The notes beneath the pieces were generated by a model that was given only the letters and a program-made list of their open reading frames with translations, was not told the origin of the DNA and searched no databases. The translations under genes and the position numbers were made by a program. A stretch of 64,000 nt of DNA from positions 992,001 through 1,056,000 of the forward strand of contig NZ_JAAVVW010000003.1 of the NCBI RefSeq assembly GCF_023910625.1, in the 5' to 3' direction. Every line of letters begins with the position of its first letter. The stretch's first letter is position 1. Below, piece by piece: positions 8,241 through 16,884 of the stretch. Source of the DNA: Limnohabitans sp. (GTDB lineage: Bacteria > Pseudomonadota > Gammaproteobacteria > Burkholderiales > Burkholderiaceae_C).

Positions 8241-9326
8241 ATGAAGCCTTCGATTTCCAGTGTGGTTTTGGGCGCGGGACTGATGGGTCGACTATTGGCC
8301 CACGCCCTTGCCCAACTGGGCCACCGGGTACTCGTCCACGAAGCCATGGGCCCCGATGGCCAAGGCTCGGCCGCGCGGGTGGCTGCTGCCATGCTGGCAC
8401 CTTTGGCCGAATCGGCCATCACCGAACTGCCCGTCGTGCACATGGGCCACCACGCCTTGAAGCGTTGGCCCGAGCTGATCGCCAAGCTACCAGACCCTGT
8501 TTTTTTCCAGCAAAACGGCACCCTGGTGGTGTGGCACCGACAAGATGCAGCTGAGGCGAAACGCTTTGAAAACCTGTTGCTGCGCACTCAACAACAATGC
8601 CCCGAATTGCCCGCCTTGCAACGGCTCGGAGCGCAGGGCCTTCAATCGCATGAGCCCGGGATGGAAAAACGCTTCAACCAGGGCCTTTATTTGCCCGGAG
8701 AAGGCCAACTGGACAACCGCGAACTGCTAGCCTCCTTGCTCAAGGGCATGAGCCAAATGGGCGTGGATGTGCGTTGGAATAGCCCCTGCTCGCCCCGAAA
8801 TTTTCAAGCAGGCCAGCCCGGGCAGCCCAACTGGGTCTTTGATTGCAGAGGCCTTGGGGCACGCGACCACTGGGCCCAGCTGCGGGGTGTCAGGGGCGAG
8901 GTGCTGCGGCTTTACGCACCCGAGGTCCCCCTGCAGCGGCCCACCCGACTGATCCATCCCCGTTACCCGATCTACATCGCCCCCAAAGAAAACCATGTTT
9001 TTGTGGTGGGTGCCACGGAGATAGAAACCGAAGACCTCTCAGCCGTCAGCGTGCGCTCCACCCTCGAGTTGCTCAGTGCGGCGTACACCGTGCACAGCGG
9101 CTTTGCCGAGGCCCGCATTCTGGAGGCCAGCACCCAGGCGCGCCCCACATTGGTTGACAATCTGCCCGCCATTCGCTGTTTGAATGAACGCACATTGCAA
9201 ATCAACGGCTTGTACCGACATGGTTTTCTGATATCTCCAGCCATGCTCGATGTGGTACTCGAATGGGTACAACACCGAAGCACCCAACTGGCCACTCGGT
9301 TCAAATTGAAGTTTCAACATGCCTGA
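8241..9326 (+). CDS. thiO: Glycine oxidase-like FAD enzyme of thiamine synthesis
   Basis: A 361-residue D-amino-acid-oxidase-fold protein. The FAD motif VVLGAGLMGRLLAHALAQLG is at residues 8-27 and a C-terminal INGLYRHGFLISPAML block closes the FAD site. ThiO oxidises glycine to the imine used by ThiG for the thiazole ring, replacing ThiH in aerobes. It overlaps thiS by 8 bp and begins the thiO-thiS-thiG-thiE operon. Confidence 0.9.
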   Translation: MKPSISSVVLGAGLMGRLLAHALAQLGHRVLVHEAMGPDGQGSAARVAAAMLAPLAESAITELPVVHMGHHALKRWPELIAKLPDPVFFQQNGTLVVWHRQDAAEAKRFENLLLRTQQQCPELPALQRLGAQGLQSHEPGMEKRFNQGLYLPGEGQLDNRELLASLLKGMSQMGVDVRWNSPCSPRNFQAGQPGQPNWVFDCRGLGARDHWAQLRGVRGEVLRLYAPEVPLQRPTRLIHPRYPIYIAPKENHVFVVGATEIETEDLSAVSVRSTLELLSAAYTVHSGFAEARILEASTQARPTLVDNLPAIRCLNERTLQINGLYRHGFLISPAMLDVVLEWVQHRSTQLATRFKLKFQHA

Positions 9327-9531
9327 ACACATCATCCAGGTGCTCATCAACCAGATGCCACACCGGTTTCCCCAAGGGGCCACCCTGGCCGATGCGATTG
9401 CGCGGGTCGACATTCGTCCCCCCTTTGCGGCTGCAGTCAACCTGCAGTTTGTCCCTCGCCCCCGATACCCCTTGCACCTGCTGCAAAATGACGACCAGAT
9501 TGAATTGATTGCCCCCATCACGGGGGGCTGA
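9319..9531 (+). CDS. thiS: Sulfur carrier protein ThiS
   Basis: A 70-residue ubiquitin-fold protein ending in the diagnostic Gly-Gly (PITGG), whose terminal carboxylate is adenylated and turned into a thiocarboxylate that donates sulfur to ThiG. The start overlaps the end of thiO and the stop is 5 bp before thiG. No thiF is in this window. Confidence 0.93.
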   Translation: MPEHIIQVLINQMPHRFPQGATLADAIARVDIRPPFAAAVNLQFVPRPRYPLHLLQNDDQIELIAPITGG

Positions 9532-9536
9532 AACGC

Positions 9537-10343
9537 ATGAACACCCCCACCCCGGTCAACGACCCCTTGTTGCTTTATGGAGAAAGCTTTGCCAGCCGCT
9601 TGATGCTGGGCACCTCACGTTACCCATCGCCCAGTGTGTTGATCGAAGCCATCGAGCAGTCAGCCCCCGCGATGCTCACGGCATCACTTCGGCGACAAAC
9701 CGGCGGCGGCAACGAAGCCTCGCAAAGTTTCTGGAATCTGCTGCGCCAGGTCAATGTGCCGGTCTTGCCCAACACGGCCGGCTGCCACAGCGTGCAAGAA
9801 GCCATCACCACCGCCGAAATGGCCCGCGAAGTCTTTGCAACCAACTGGATCAAGCTTGAGCTGATCGGCGACGACTACACCCTGCAGCCCGACACTCTGA
9901 ACCTGCCCGAGGCCGCAGCCGCGCTCATTCGTTCAGGCTTCAAGGTTTTGCCCTACACCACCGACGACCTGGTCTTGTGCCAACGTCTGGTCGACGTCGG
10001 TTGCCAGGCCGTCATGCCTTGGGCGGCCCCCATAGGCACCGGCAAAGGCCCGATCAACCCCCATGCCCTGCGCACCCTCAGAGAGCGCCTGGACGTGCCG
10101 ATGATTGTGGACGCTGGTCTGGGGCTGCCCTCGCACGCCTGCCAAGTCATGGAATGGGGCTATGACGGCGTGCTGCTCAACACCGCCGTGGCGCTGGCCC
10201 AAAACCCGGCGCGCATGGCGCAGGCTTTTGCCAACGCCGTATCAGCAGGCCGAAACGCTTTCCTGGCAGGCACCATGCAAGCACAAGATAACGCCCAACC
10301 CAGCACACCGGTGCTGGGCACCCCTTTCTGGCATCAGACATGA
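9537..10343 (+). CDS. thiG: Thiazole synthase
   Basis: A 268-residue TIM-barrel enzyme forming the thiazole phosphate moiety from deoxyxylulose phosphate, dehydroglycine and ThiS thiocarboxylate. Visible blocks are SRLMLGTSRYPSP at the N terminus, NTAGCHS, the Schiff-base lysine region NWIKLELIGDD, and the phosphate-binding PWAAPIGTGKGP and VDAGLGLPSHA. The stop overlaps the thiE start as ATGA. Confidence 0.96.
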   Translation: MNTPTPVNDPLLLYGESFASRLMLGTSRYPSPSVLIEAIEQSAPAMLTASLRRQTGGGNEASQSFWNLLRQVNVPVLPNTAGCHSVQEAITTAEMAREVFATNWIKLELIGDDYTLQPDTLNLPEAAAALIRSGFKVLPYTTDDLVLCQRLVDVGCQAVMPWAAPIGTGKGPINPHALRTLRERLDVPMIVDAGLGLPSHACQVMEWGYDGVLLNTAVALAQNPARMAQAFANAVSAGRNAFLAGTMQAQDNAQPSTPVLGTPFWHQT

Positions 10344-11248
10344 ACACCAGCACCGACATTGCACAGACCCTGGTTCGGCTTCATGCGGGCATGCTGGCTG
10401 GAGAACCCCGGACCGAAAACTTCGCATCCCAAGACCAGCAAGCCGGCTGGGACGCGGAACATGCCGGGGTGTTGCAAGCCTGCCGCTGGCTGGGCTTTTT
10501 AGAACACGATGCCCTGTGTGTGGCCCGGGCTTGGCACCAACAAAGTCAGCGTACCGGGCATTTTTCAACGACCGACTGGCCCACCGATCCGCAAGACTTT
10601 GGCATCCCGACCGGCCCCAGAGAACAGGCGTTTACCGCCTGCCCACGCGCCCTCGGCCTTTATGCGGTACTGCCTGATGCGCAATGGATCGCTCGCATGG
10701 CCCAAACCGGGGTCAAGACCCTTCAGTTGCGCTTCAAATCCGAGGACCAGAACGCCGTTCGACAAGAAGTGCGCAGCGCCATTCAAGCCGTGCAGGACAC
10801 AAACACCCTGCTGTTCATCAATGACCACTGGCAAATCGCCATCGAAGAGGGGGCCTATGGCGTGCATCTGGGCCAAGAAGACCTCGAAGATGCGCCCCTG
10901 AAATCGCTTCGCCTGGCGGGTCTGCGCCTGGGACTGAGTACGCACGGCTATGCCGAAATGTGCCGCGCCGATGCCGCCAACCCCAGCTATCTGGCCTTGG
11001 GTGCGATCTTTCCGACCACCCTCAAACGCATGGCCACCGCACCACAAGGCCTGTCGCGCTTGAAAGCCTACGCCGCGCTGATGCGTCACCACCCGCTGGT
11101 GGCCATTGGCGGCATCGACGAGGCGCGCATCCCTGCGGTCATGCAAAGCGGTGTGGGCTCTATTGCCGTGGTACGGGCCATCACAGGATCGAGCCAACCA
11201 GAACAAGCTGTTCGCACCTTACAACAACTGATCGAAGGCAAACTTTAA
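10340..11248 (+). CDS. thiE: Thiamine-phosphate synthase with N-terminal extension
   Basis: ThiE joins HMP-PP and thiazole phosphate to give thiamine phosphate. The catalytic TIM barrel occupies roughly residues 108-302 (LYAVLPDAQW, TLQLRFKSED, FINDHWQIAIEEGAYGVHLG, GAIFPTTLKRM, VAIGGID). The first ~105 residues are extra compared with the usual ~210-residue enzyme. They resemble the degenerate C-terminal end of a ThiD-like domain (QACRWLGFLEHDALCVARAW, then a Pro-rich link), suggesting an eroded ThiD-ThiE fusion; that origin is inference. It is the last gene of the operon, coupled to thiG. Confidence 0.9.
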   Translation: MNTSTDIAQTLVRLHAGMLAGEPRTENFASQDQQAGWDAEHAGVLQACRWLGFLEHDALCVARAWHQQSQRTGHFSTTDWPTDPQDFGIPTGPREQAFTACPRALGLYAVLPDAQWIARMAQTGVKTLQLRFKSEDQNAVRQEVRSAIQAVQDTNTLLFINDHWQIAIEEGAYGVHLGQEDLEDAPLKSLRLAGLRLGLSTHGYAEMCRADAANPSYLALGAIFPTTLKRMATAPQGLSRLKAYAALMRHHPLVAIGGIDEARIPAVMQSGVGSIAVVRAITGSSQPEQAVRTLQQLIEGKL

Positions 11249-11290
11249 AAAAACCTTCGGCACGCTCGCAAAACAGCCCCAAAATCACTC

Positions 11291-11296
11291 TATAAT
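11291..11296 (+). promoter_or_regulatory. Probable -10 box for tRNA-Asn
   Basis: A perfect TATAAT lies 10 bp before the tRNA 5' end. I see no good -35 hexamer at the usual distance. Confidence 0.5.
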
Positions 11297-11306
11297 TACG
11301 AGCTGT

Positions 11307-11382
11307 TCCTCAATAGCTCAGTCGGTAGAGCGCCGGACTGTTAATCCGTAGGTCCCTGGTTCGAGCCCAGGTTGAGGAGCCA
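11307..11382 (+). tRNA. tRNA-Asn (anticodon GTT)
   Basis: A 76-base cloverleaf: acceptor arms TCCTCAA / TTGAGGA, discriminator G and encoded CCA (11380-11382). The anticodon loop is CTGTTAA with anticodon GTT at 11340-11342, and the T arm contains GGTTCGAGCC. It is followed 15 bp later by an intrinsic terminator, so it is a single-tRNA transcript. Confidence 0.97.
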
Positions 11383-11396
11383 AAATCCAAATCAAG

Positions 11397-11426
11397 AAGG
11401 GTTGCGTGAAAACGGAACCCTTTTTT
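11397..11426 (+). terminator. Intrinsic terminator of tRNA-Asn
   Basis: Stem AAGGGTT / AACCCTT with a 12-base loop, running into a T tract. Confidence 0.75.
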
Positions 11427-11505
11427 GTCTTCAGCCCAATCGAACAGTTGAGGTTTTAAGCCACGAGCTCTCTGGCCGACAAACGAACGGCAAGAGAACC
11501 CTCCC

Positions 11506-12087
11506 TCAACTCTGTGCCGCCAGACAATCGGCCGCCAGGACCACCAGATCGACACCGGCGATCAATGTGATGCGATTTTGCGCAGCAAATTCAGCGGCTT
11601 TGGCACTGACTTGCCCCAAGCTGATGCACACGCAATGGCTGGCCTCAAGGGCGTCGCGCTGAGCGACCAAATCGCGCAGGGGCTCAACGCCCATGGCGGC
11701 GGCTTTCCAGCGCTTGGCGCTGACCACCGTGAGTACACCCTTTTTTTCCAACTGCAGGTCAGCCGCGCCCTGCAAAGGGGTCACGGTGTATCCCTGACGG
11801 CTAAAGGTGCCTTCCAGCACGGCCGCAAAATCACGCCAGCCCATGCTGGAGAAGGCTTGCAAGGCTTTTTCGACCTTGGCAGGGCTGGGCAAATGGCGCT
11901 GTCGCCACAAAGCCATGCAGCCAATGACAAAAAACGGAAAGCCCCCCAACATGCCGACACCCGCATATTCTTTGGGTAACAAGGCCCCTGCCACCAAGGC
12001 GATCACGGCCACCAGTACAAAACTGATCCACCACGGCGAACGCAGCAACACCGCGAACAAGGACTTCTCTGACATTTTGAATTTCAC
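11506..12087 (-). CDS. Membrane-anchored restriction-endonuclease-like (Mrr-type) protein
   Basis: About 193 residues. Two hydrophobic helices lie near the N terminus (WWISFVLVAVIALVAGALL and GMLGGFPFFVIGCMALW). A soluble domain follows with the Mrr-like pattern DFAAVLEGTFSRQGYTVT, ADLQLEKKGVLTVVSAKRWK and a C-terminal AAEFAAQNRITLIAGVDL. In active family members the core is D...QxK on two strands; here it reads ADLQL ... SAK, so Asp and Lys are kept and Gln is Ser. Such proteins are usually called restriction endonuclease-like membrane proteins of unknown target. GTG 12087 has GGGAG 6 bp upstream; TTG 12093 and ATG 12075 are alternatives. Confidence 0.75.
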   Translation of the reverse strand: MKFKMSEKSLFAVLLRSPWWISFVLVAVIALVAGALLPKEYAGVGMLGGFPFFVIGCMALWRQRHLPSPAKVEKALQAFSSMGWRDFAAVLEGTFSRQGYTVTPLQGAADLQLEKKGVLTVVSAKRWKAAAMGVEPLRDLVAQRDALEASHCVCISLGQVSAKAAEFAAQNRITLIAGVDLVVLAADCLAAQS

Positions 12088-12252
12088 AAACAACTCCCAT
12101 CGGTCCTGGACACATCAGACTCACAGGGCTGGATTGTCTACGATCAAGCAAGAGGCCTTGCACGGCATGTGCTCTCGACCGGGGAGGGGCTGGGCGCGCC
12201 AGATCGTGATTGAATCGGGATTTTGAATTTGGCAAACGGTGGGGAGGCCAGA

Positions 12253-13176
12253 ATGGTTCATTACTTTGACGAAGCCCGCGTGCAGCAGTTGCTGAGCGTA
12301 CCCGAACTGCTGCAAGGCGTGCGTGAAGCCTTGGTGGCGCTCACGCTGGGCCAGGTGGTTCAGCCACTGCGCATGGTCATGCCCATGGGCGATGCCTCAA
12401 ACGATGGCCTGCTGTTTTTAAAACCCGCGCAGCTGGGCGATGCGCTCAGCACCAAACTCATCACCCTGGTGCCTGGCAACGCCCAAAAAGGTTTGCCCAC
12501 CTTGCTCAGCACCATCGTGCTGATGGACCCGGCCACTGGCCAAACCCTGGCGGTCATGGAGGGCAACACCGTCACCGCCATGCGCACCGCAGCGGCGTCT
12601 GCCGTGGCGGCAGATGCCTTGGTGCCGCGCACCCCGCAGGTGGTGGCCATGCTGGGCAGCGGCGTGCTGGCCCGCAGCCACGCGCAAATGCTGCGCGCGG
12701 TGCGTGAGGTGTCCGAGATTCGGGTGTGGAGCCCGAATGCGGCCAACGCGCAGCAGTGCGCACAAGACATCGGTGGCGTGGCTTGCGCCAGCGCCGAAGC
12801 CGCGGTGCGCGGGGCTGACATCGTGTGCACCGTGACCAATGCCAGCGAGCCGGTGCTGCAAGGCGCTTGGCTCAAGCCTGGGGCCTTTGTGGCCGCTGTG
12901 GGCGCGCCCCGCCCCACCTGGCGCGAGTTGGACGATGCGGCCATGAATAACTGGGTGGTGGCCGACCAACGCGAAGCCGCAGAGAAAGAATCGGGCGATG
13001 TGATGCTGTCAGGTGCGACCGTGGCTGCGGAAATCGGTGAGATTTTGTGCGGCCGCGTGGCGCCGCCGCCTGCGGGCACCACCATCGTTTTCAAATCACT
13101 GGGCCAAGCAGTCGAAGACACCGTGGCCGCACGCTTGGTGTACCGCGCGGCTTTGGCCGAAGGCTTTAGGCCATGA
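12253..13176 (+). CDS. Ornithine cyclodeaminase / mu-crystallin family protein
   Basis: A 307-residue NAD(P)-dependent enzyme of the OCD/mu-crystallin family. Visible features are the substrate-side block GLLFLKPAQLGDALSTKLITL, GNTVTAMRTAAASAVAA, the Rossmann motif VVAMLGSGVLARSHAQML (residues 128-145) and FKSLGQAVEDTVAA at the C terminus. Family members act as cyclodeaminases, ketimine reductases or alanine dehydrogenases; which applies here cannot be told. ATG 12253 has a GGAGG 5 bp upstream, which decides the start over TTG 12223. The stop overlaps the next gene, an amino-acid-oxidase-like flavoprotein, suggesting a common amino acid or imino acid pathway. Confidence 0.85.
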   Translation: MVHYFDEARVQQLLSVPELLQGVREALVALTLGQVVQPLRMVMPMGDASNDGLLFLKPAQLGDALSTKLITLVPGNAQKGLPTLLSTIVLMDPATGQTLAVMEGNTVTAMRTAAASAVAADALVPRTPQVVAMLGSGVLARSHAQMLRAVREVSEIRVWSPNAANAQQCAQDIGGVACASAEAAVRGADIVCTVTNASEPVLQGAWLKPGAFVAAVGAPRPTWRELDDAAMNNWVVADQREAAEKESGDVMLSGATVAAEIGEILCGRVAPPPAGTTIVFKSLGQAVEDTVAARLVYRAALAEGFRP

Positions 13177-14342
13177 GCCACGCCGATGTGGTGATCGTGG
13201 GCAGCGGCGTGATGGGCGCAGCCACGGCCTATTGGTTGACCCGCTTGCAGCCGGGCCTCAAAGTCACGCTGGTCGAGTCAGACACGCGTTACGAAAAAGC
13301 TTCGTCCTCGCTGTCGGCCAGCTCGATCCGCCAGCAATTCACCTGCCCCGTCAACATCCGACTGAGCCAATTCGGCATCGCGTTTTTGCGCGAGGCCGAA
13401 CAGCACTTGGGCCTGCCCGATCACCCGGTGGTGCTGGGTTTGCAAGAGCCCGGTTACCTTTACTTGGCTCAGCACGAACAAACGGCCGCGCTGCAAACCG
13501 CGCACCAGATCCAAAAGCAAGCCGGTGCCGATGTGGCTTTGTTTGGCCCCGAGGCCCTGCGCCAGCGCTACCCCTGGCTGAATGTGGACGATGTGGCACT
13601 GGGCAGCTTGGGCTTGAGCGGCGAGGGTTGGTTTGACGGCCCTGCCCTGCACCAAGCGTTTTTGAAAAAAGCCATGGCGCAAGGCGTGCAGCGCCTGCAC
13701 GACCGGGTGGTGGGCCTGGACCACACGGCCACGCAAATCACCGCAGTGCGGCTGGCCAGTGGCGGCAGCTTGCCCTGTGGGCAGCTGGTGAATGCAGCAG
13801 GGCCTTGGGCCGGTGCCGTGGCGGCCATGGCCGGGGTGCACTTGCCTGTGGAGGCGGCGCGGCGCACGGTGTTTGTGCTGTCGTGTCCCGAGCCGCTGCC
13901 GCAATGCCCTTTGCTGATCGACCCCACAGGTTGGTGGCTGCGGCCCGAGGGCCGTTTTTTGATCACTGGCGCAGAACCATTGCACACCGAGGCCGACCTG
14001 CCGCTGGAGCCAAACTGGTCGGAATGGAACGACGAGCAATGGGCGTCACTCGCGCACCGCATTCCGGCGCTGGCGGCACTGCGGGTGGAGCGGGCTTGGG
14101 CGGGTTATTACGAGATGAACACCTTCGATCACAACGCCGTGATTGGCCCGCACCCTGAGCTTGGCAACCTGTATTTCATCAACGGCTTTTCGGGCCACGG
14201 CATGCAGCATGCAGCGGGTGCTGGTTTGGCGCTGGCCGAGTGGATGCTGCTGGGCCAAGCCAAAATCATCGATGTAAAAGAGTTGGGTTTTGAGCGCCTG
14301 GTGCAAAACCGCCCACTGCGCGAGCTGGCGGTGATCGGCTGA
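13173..14342 (+). CDS. FAD-dependent oxidoreductase, DAO/sarcosine oxidase-like
   Basis: A 389-residue flavoprotein of the D-amino-acid oxidase fold. The FAD motif VVIVGSGVMGAATAYWLTRL is at residues 6-25. Further blocks are SSLSASSIRQQF, LVNAAGPWAGAVA and the C-terminal FINGFSGHGMQHAAGAGLA. It most resembles sarcosine/dimethylglycine-type oxidases (FOXRED1-like). The start overlaps the stop of the ornithine-cyclodeaminase-like gene (ATGA), so the two are translated together. An oxidase producing an imino acid that the partner reduces, or the reverse, is a reasonable inference. Confidence 0.85.
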   Translation: MSHADVVIVGSGVMGAATAYWLTRLQPGLKVTLVESDTRYEKASSSLSASSIRQQFTCPVNIRLSQFGIAFLREAEQHLGLPDHPVVLGLQEPGYLYLAQHEQTAALQTAHQIQKQAGADVALFGPEALRQRYPWLNVDDVALGSLGLSGEGWFDGPALHQAFLKKAMAQGVQRLHDRVVGLDHTATQITAVRLASGGSLPCGQLVNAAGPWAGAVAAMAGVHLPVEAARRTVFVLSCPEPLPQCPLLIDPTGWWLRPEGRFLITGAEPLHTEADLPLEPNWSEWNDEQWASLAHRIPALAALRVERAWAGYYEMNTFDHNAVIGPHPELGNLYFINGFSGHGMQHAAGAGLALAEWMLLGQAKIIDVKELGFERLVQNRPLRELAVIG

Positions 14343-14344
14343 AT

Positions 14345-14698
14345 CTATTGATCTTCGCGCGCCTCGATCAGCAGGCGCTGCACCACCGCACCACGGGTGC
14401 CTGCCACAACGCGGATGCGCAGGGCCGGACCGGCTTCGAGCACCACGCGGCAGTGGTAATCGAGCCCGTCGGTTTGCCCCGGGCAGTTGCTGGCAATGCG
14501 CCTGTGCCACTGCCGTTTGCCGTCGATCTCCAGCGTCAGTTCGTGCCAAGCCTCGGCGTTGTCTTCGGGCACGCGCACCAGCAAACTCACATCAATGTCA
14601 AAGCTGCGTGCGCGTTGGAGTGCGCCTGGAATATTCAATACGGCCACCGCATCGCCTCCCTCGGTGCGCCACAACTCGGGTTTTGCCTGGGCGGCCAT
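14345..14698 (-). CDS. Conserved hypothetical protein
   Basis: A 117-residue protein with no motif I recognise. It is probably a small beta-rich cytoplasmic protein: alternating strands such as DIDVSLLVRVPED, WHELTLEIDGK and ALRIRVVAGTRGAVVQRLLI. No signal peptide or membrane helix is seen. It lies 5 bp downstream of the glutaredoxin-like gene on the same strand, so the two are likely one transcript. Confidence 0.6.
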   Translation of the reverse strand: MAAQAKPELWRTEGGDAVAVLNIPGALQRARSFDIDVSLLVRVPEDNAEAWHELTLEIDGKRQWHRRIASNCPGQTDGLDYHCRVVLEAGPALRIRVVAGTRGAVVQRLLIEAREDQ

Positions 14699-14703
14699 GG
14701 CAC

Positions 14704-15072
14704 TCAGGCTTTGAGCAAGGTGTTGAGTTCGCCGCTGTCGATCAGGCGGCGCAGGTCATCGGCCCCACCGACCAAAGTGCCGCGCACAAAGACCATGGGG
14801 AACGTGGGCCAGCCGGTCCACATCTTCAGCGCATTGCGCAAACGCCATTGTGAAAAGTAACTGCCGAACTCGATGTACTCGTGCGCCACGCCCGCTGCGG
14901 CCAACGCTTTTCGGGCTTTGCCCACAAAAGGGTTGCCCGACAAGCCTACCACCACCACAGTGTGCTGGGCAATGGCGCTTTGCACCTGTTCGATCACAGG
15001 CTGATGGTGTTCGGCAATGCGTTGGCGGATGGCCGGGTGGATGGCCGAATCGGCGAGAAGGGGTCGTGTCAT
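14704..15072 (-). CDS. Glutaredoxin-like protein lacking active-site cysteines
   Basis: A 122-residue protein whose last ~85 residues follow the glutaredoxin fold: VVVVGLSGNPFVGKARKALA, then EYIEFGSYFSQWRLRNALKM, then the cis-Pro block GWPTFPMVFVRGTLVGGADDL. The position of the redox motif (CxxC or CGFS) reads NPFV, with no cysteine at all in the protein, so it cannot act as a disulfide or Fe-S glutaredoxin. ATG 15072 has GAGGAA upstream; the open frame back to 15123 lacks such a site. The downstream hypothetical gene is in the same transcript. Confidence 0.75.
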   Translation of the reverse strand: MTRPLLADSAIHPAIRQRIAEHHQPVIEQVQSAIAQHTVVVVGLSGNPFVGKARKALAAAGVAHEYIEFGSYFSQWRLRNALKMWTGWPTFPMVFVRGTLVGGADDLRRLIDSGELNTLLKA

Positions 15073-15161
15073 GGGGTTCCTCAATTGAAAGCCATCATAG
15101 ACTGCCAAGGCTGTCCGGTGCATGACTGCCCAAGCCGCCCACCGCCGCTTAAAGTCAAAGC

Positions 15162-15797
15162 ATGATGCATTTTTATGAACCCCATCGGGGCCACGGTCTC
15201 AAGCACGACCCATTCAATTCGATTGTCGGTCCGCGCCCGATTGGCTGGGTGTCCAGCCGCAGCACCAGCGGTGTTTTGAACTTGGCGCCCTACAGTTTTT
15301 TCAATGCGTTCAATTACGTCCCGCCGGTGATTGGTTTTTCCAGCATTGGGCGCAAGGACTCTTTGAACAACATCGAAGCCACGGGCGAGTTTGTCTGGAA
15401 TTTGGTCACCCGAGATCTGGCCGAGGTGATGAACCAGACCTGCGAGGCGGTGCCGCCCGAGGTGAGCGAGTTTGACCTGGCGGGCTTAACGCCCGAGCCT
15501 TCACGCATCGTCGGCGTGCCACGTGTGGCGCAAAGCCCGGTGAGCTTTGAATGCCGCTGCACACAAATTCTGCAACTGCAGGATCTGGAAGGTCAGATGG
15601 TCCAAACCTGGATGGTCTTTGGCCAGGTGGTCGGCATCCATATCGACCAGCGTCTGCTGCCTGGCGGGGTGTATGACACGGCCCGTGCGGGCCACATTTT
15701 GCGCGGCGGTGGCCCGGCCGATTACTTCAGCATCGGACCAGAGCAACTGTTCAAGATGTACCGCCCTGAAAGCGGTGCACGCGATCTGCCCAAGTAA
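15162..15797 (+). CDS. Flavin reductase family (FMN-binding split barrel) protein
   Basis: A 211-residue protein of the flavin-reductase-like/NADH:FMN oxidoreductase family. Signatures are FNSIVGPRPIGWVSS (residues 18-32), NLAPYSFFNAFNYVPPVIGFSS, and FVWNLVTRDLAEVMNQT. Such proteins bind FMN and reduce it for partner oxygenases or have unknown flavin roles. No signal peptide. ATG 15162 and 15165 are both possible. Downstream lies an SDR remnant, so a former two-gene oxidoreductase unit may have decayed. Confidence 0.85.
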   Translation: MMHFYEPHRGHGLKHDPFNSIVGPRPIGWVSSRSTSGVLNLAPYSFFNAFNYVPPVIGFSSIGRKDSLNNIEATGEFVWNLVTRDLAEVMNQTCEAVPPEVSEFDLAGLTPEPSRIVGVPRVAQSPVSFECRCTQILQLQDLEGQMVQTWMVFGQVVGIHIDQRLLPGGVYDTARAGHILRGGGPADYFSIGPEQLFKMYRPESGARDLPK

Positions 15798-15841
15798 AGC
15801 CCGCTGCTCAAGCTCTTCAACTTTGAGACCAAGACCTATCC

Positions 15842-16015
15842 ATGACAACACCCCTCAAAGGCCACATCGCATGGATGACCGGCGGGGGCAATGGCATCGG
15901 GCTGACTGGCACGCTTGAGCGGGTCAATGCCGAGGACAGGGGTCAGGGGATTTTGTTTGTGGCCCCAATCCCTGCCAAACGTTCAACCCAAACCGATGAG
16001 CCAGCTGTTCAGTGA
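15842..16015 (+). pseudogene. Short-chain dehydrogenase, N-terminal stub
   Basis: An ATG at 15842 opens a 57-codon frame beginning MTTPLKGHIAWMTGGGNGIG, the SDR coenzyme loop TGGGNGIG with the usual strand before it. The homology stops right after that glycine motif. The remaining 37 codons (LTGTLERVNAEDRGQG...) do not continue the Rossmann fold, so some 200 codons are missing. The stub overlaps the start of the following DMT permease frame. Confidence 0.55.
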
Positions 16016-16884
16016 CAGCGCACGGAACCGGCGCATCGGCATTGCGCTGGTGACGGTGACCACCTTGATGTTTGCCACGCTCGACGCATCGGCCAAGTGT
16101 CTGGTCGTGAGCCTGCCCGTGATGCAGGTGGTCTGGATGCGTTTTCTGACGCATTCGCTGTTTTCCATCGCGGTGTTTGCGCCCTCGGTCAAGGGCGATT
16201 TGCTGCGCTGGCGGCACCCGCGCTTGCAGCTGCTACGGGGCTTGATGCTGGCGGCCATGACCGGCTTGAACTTCTGGGCCTTGCAGTATTTGCAGCTGGC
16301 CGAGACCGGGGCCATTCAGTTTTCCGTGCCAATTTTGATCGCCCTGTTGTCGGCCTGGTGGCTGGGCGAGCGGCTGGACGCCAAACGATGGCTGGCGATT
16401 GCGATAGGTTTTGCAGGGGTGCTGGTCATCATCCGCCCCGGCAGCCAAGGCTTTCACCCGGCCATTTTGTTGTCGGAGCTCAATGCCATTTTATGCGCTC
16501 TTCAACATGATGACGCGCTACCTGGCCAGCAGCGAACACCCAGCCACCACGCAACTGACCTCGGCGGTGGTGGCCACCTTGGTGTTGACGCCTGTGGCGC
16601 TGTGGCAATGGCAAAACCCCGCCACACTGCTGGAGTGGTTCGTAATGGCGCTGGCCGGTTTGTGCGGCGGCATTGGCCACTACTTTGTGGCTTGTGCGCA
16701 CCGCTATGCTTCGGCGGCGGTGTTGGGGCCGTTTTTGTACCAGCAAATCATTTACATGACCCTGATGGGTTGGCTGGTGTTTGACCAGGTGCCCGACCTG
16801 GCCGTGGTGCTGGGCGCCGTGGTGGTGGTGGCCAGCGGCCTGTATTTGCTGTGGCGCGAATTTCAAGGCCCGGGTGAGAAGTGA
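15996..16884 (+). pseudogene. EamA/DMT family permease, frameshifted
   Basis: A ten-helix drug/metabolite transporter whose first half reads in one frame (MSQLFSDSARNRRIGIALVT to GFHPAILLSELNAI) and whose second half continues in the next frame (YALFNMMTRYLASS to YLLWREFQGPGEK). Removing one T from the TTTT run at 16489-16492 restores an uninterrupted ~295-residue protein (LNAIYALFNMM). So this is either a recent one-base insertion or a sequencing error. Substrate unknown. Confidence 0.75.
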
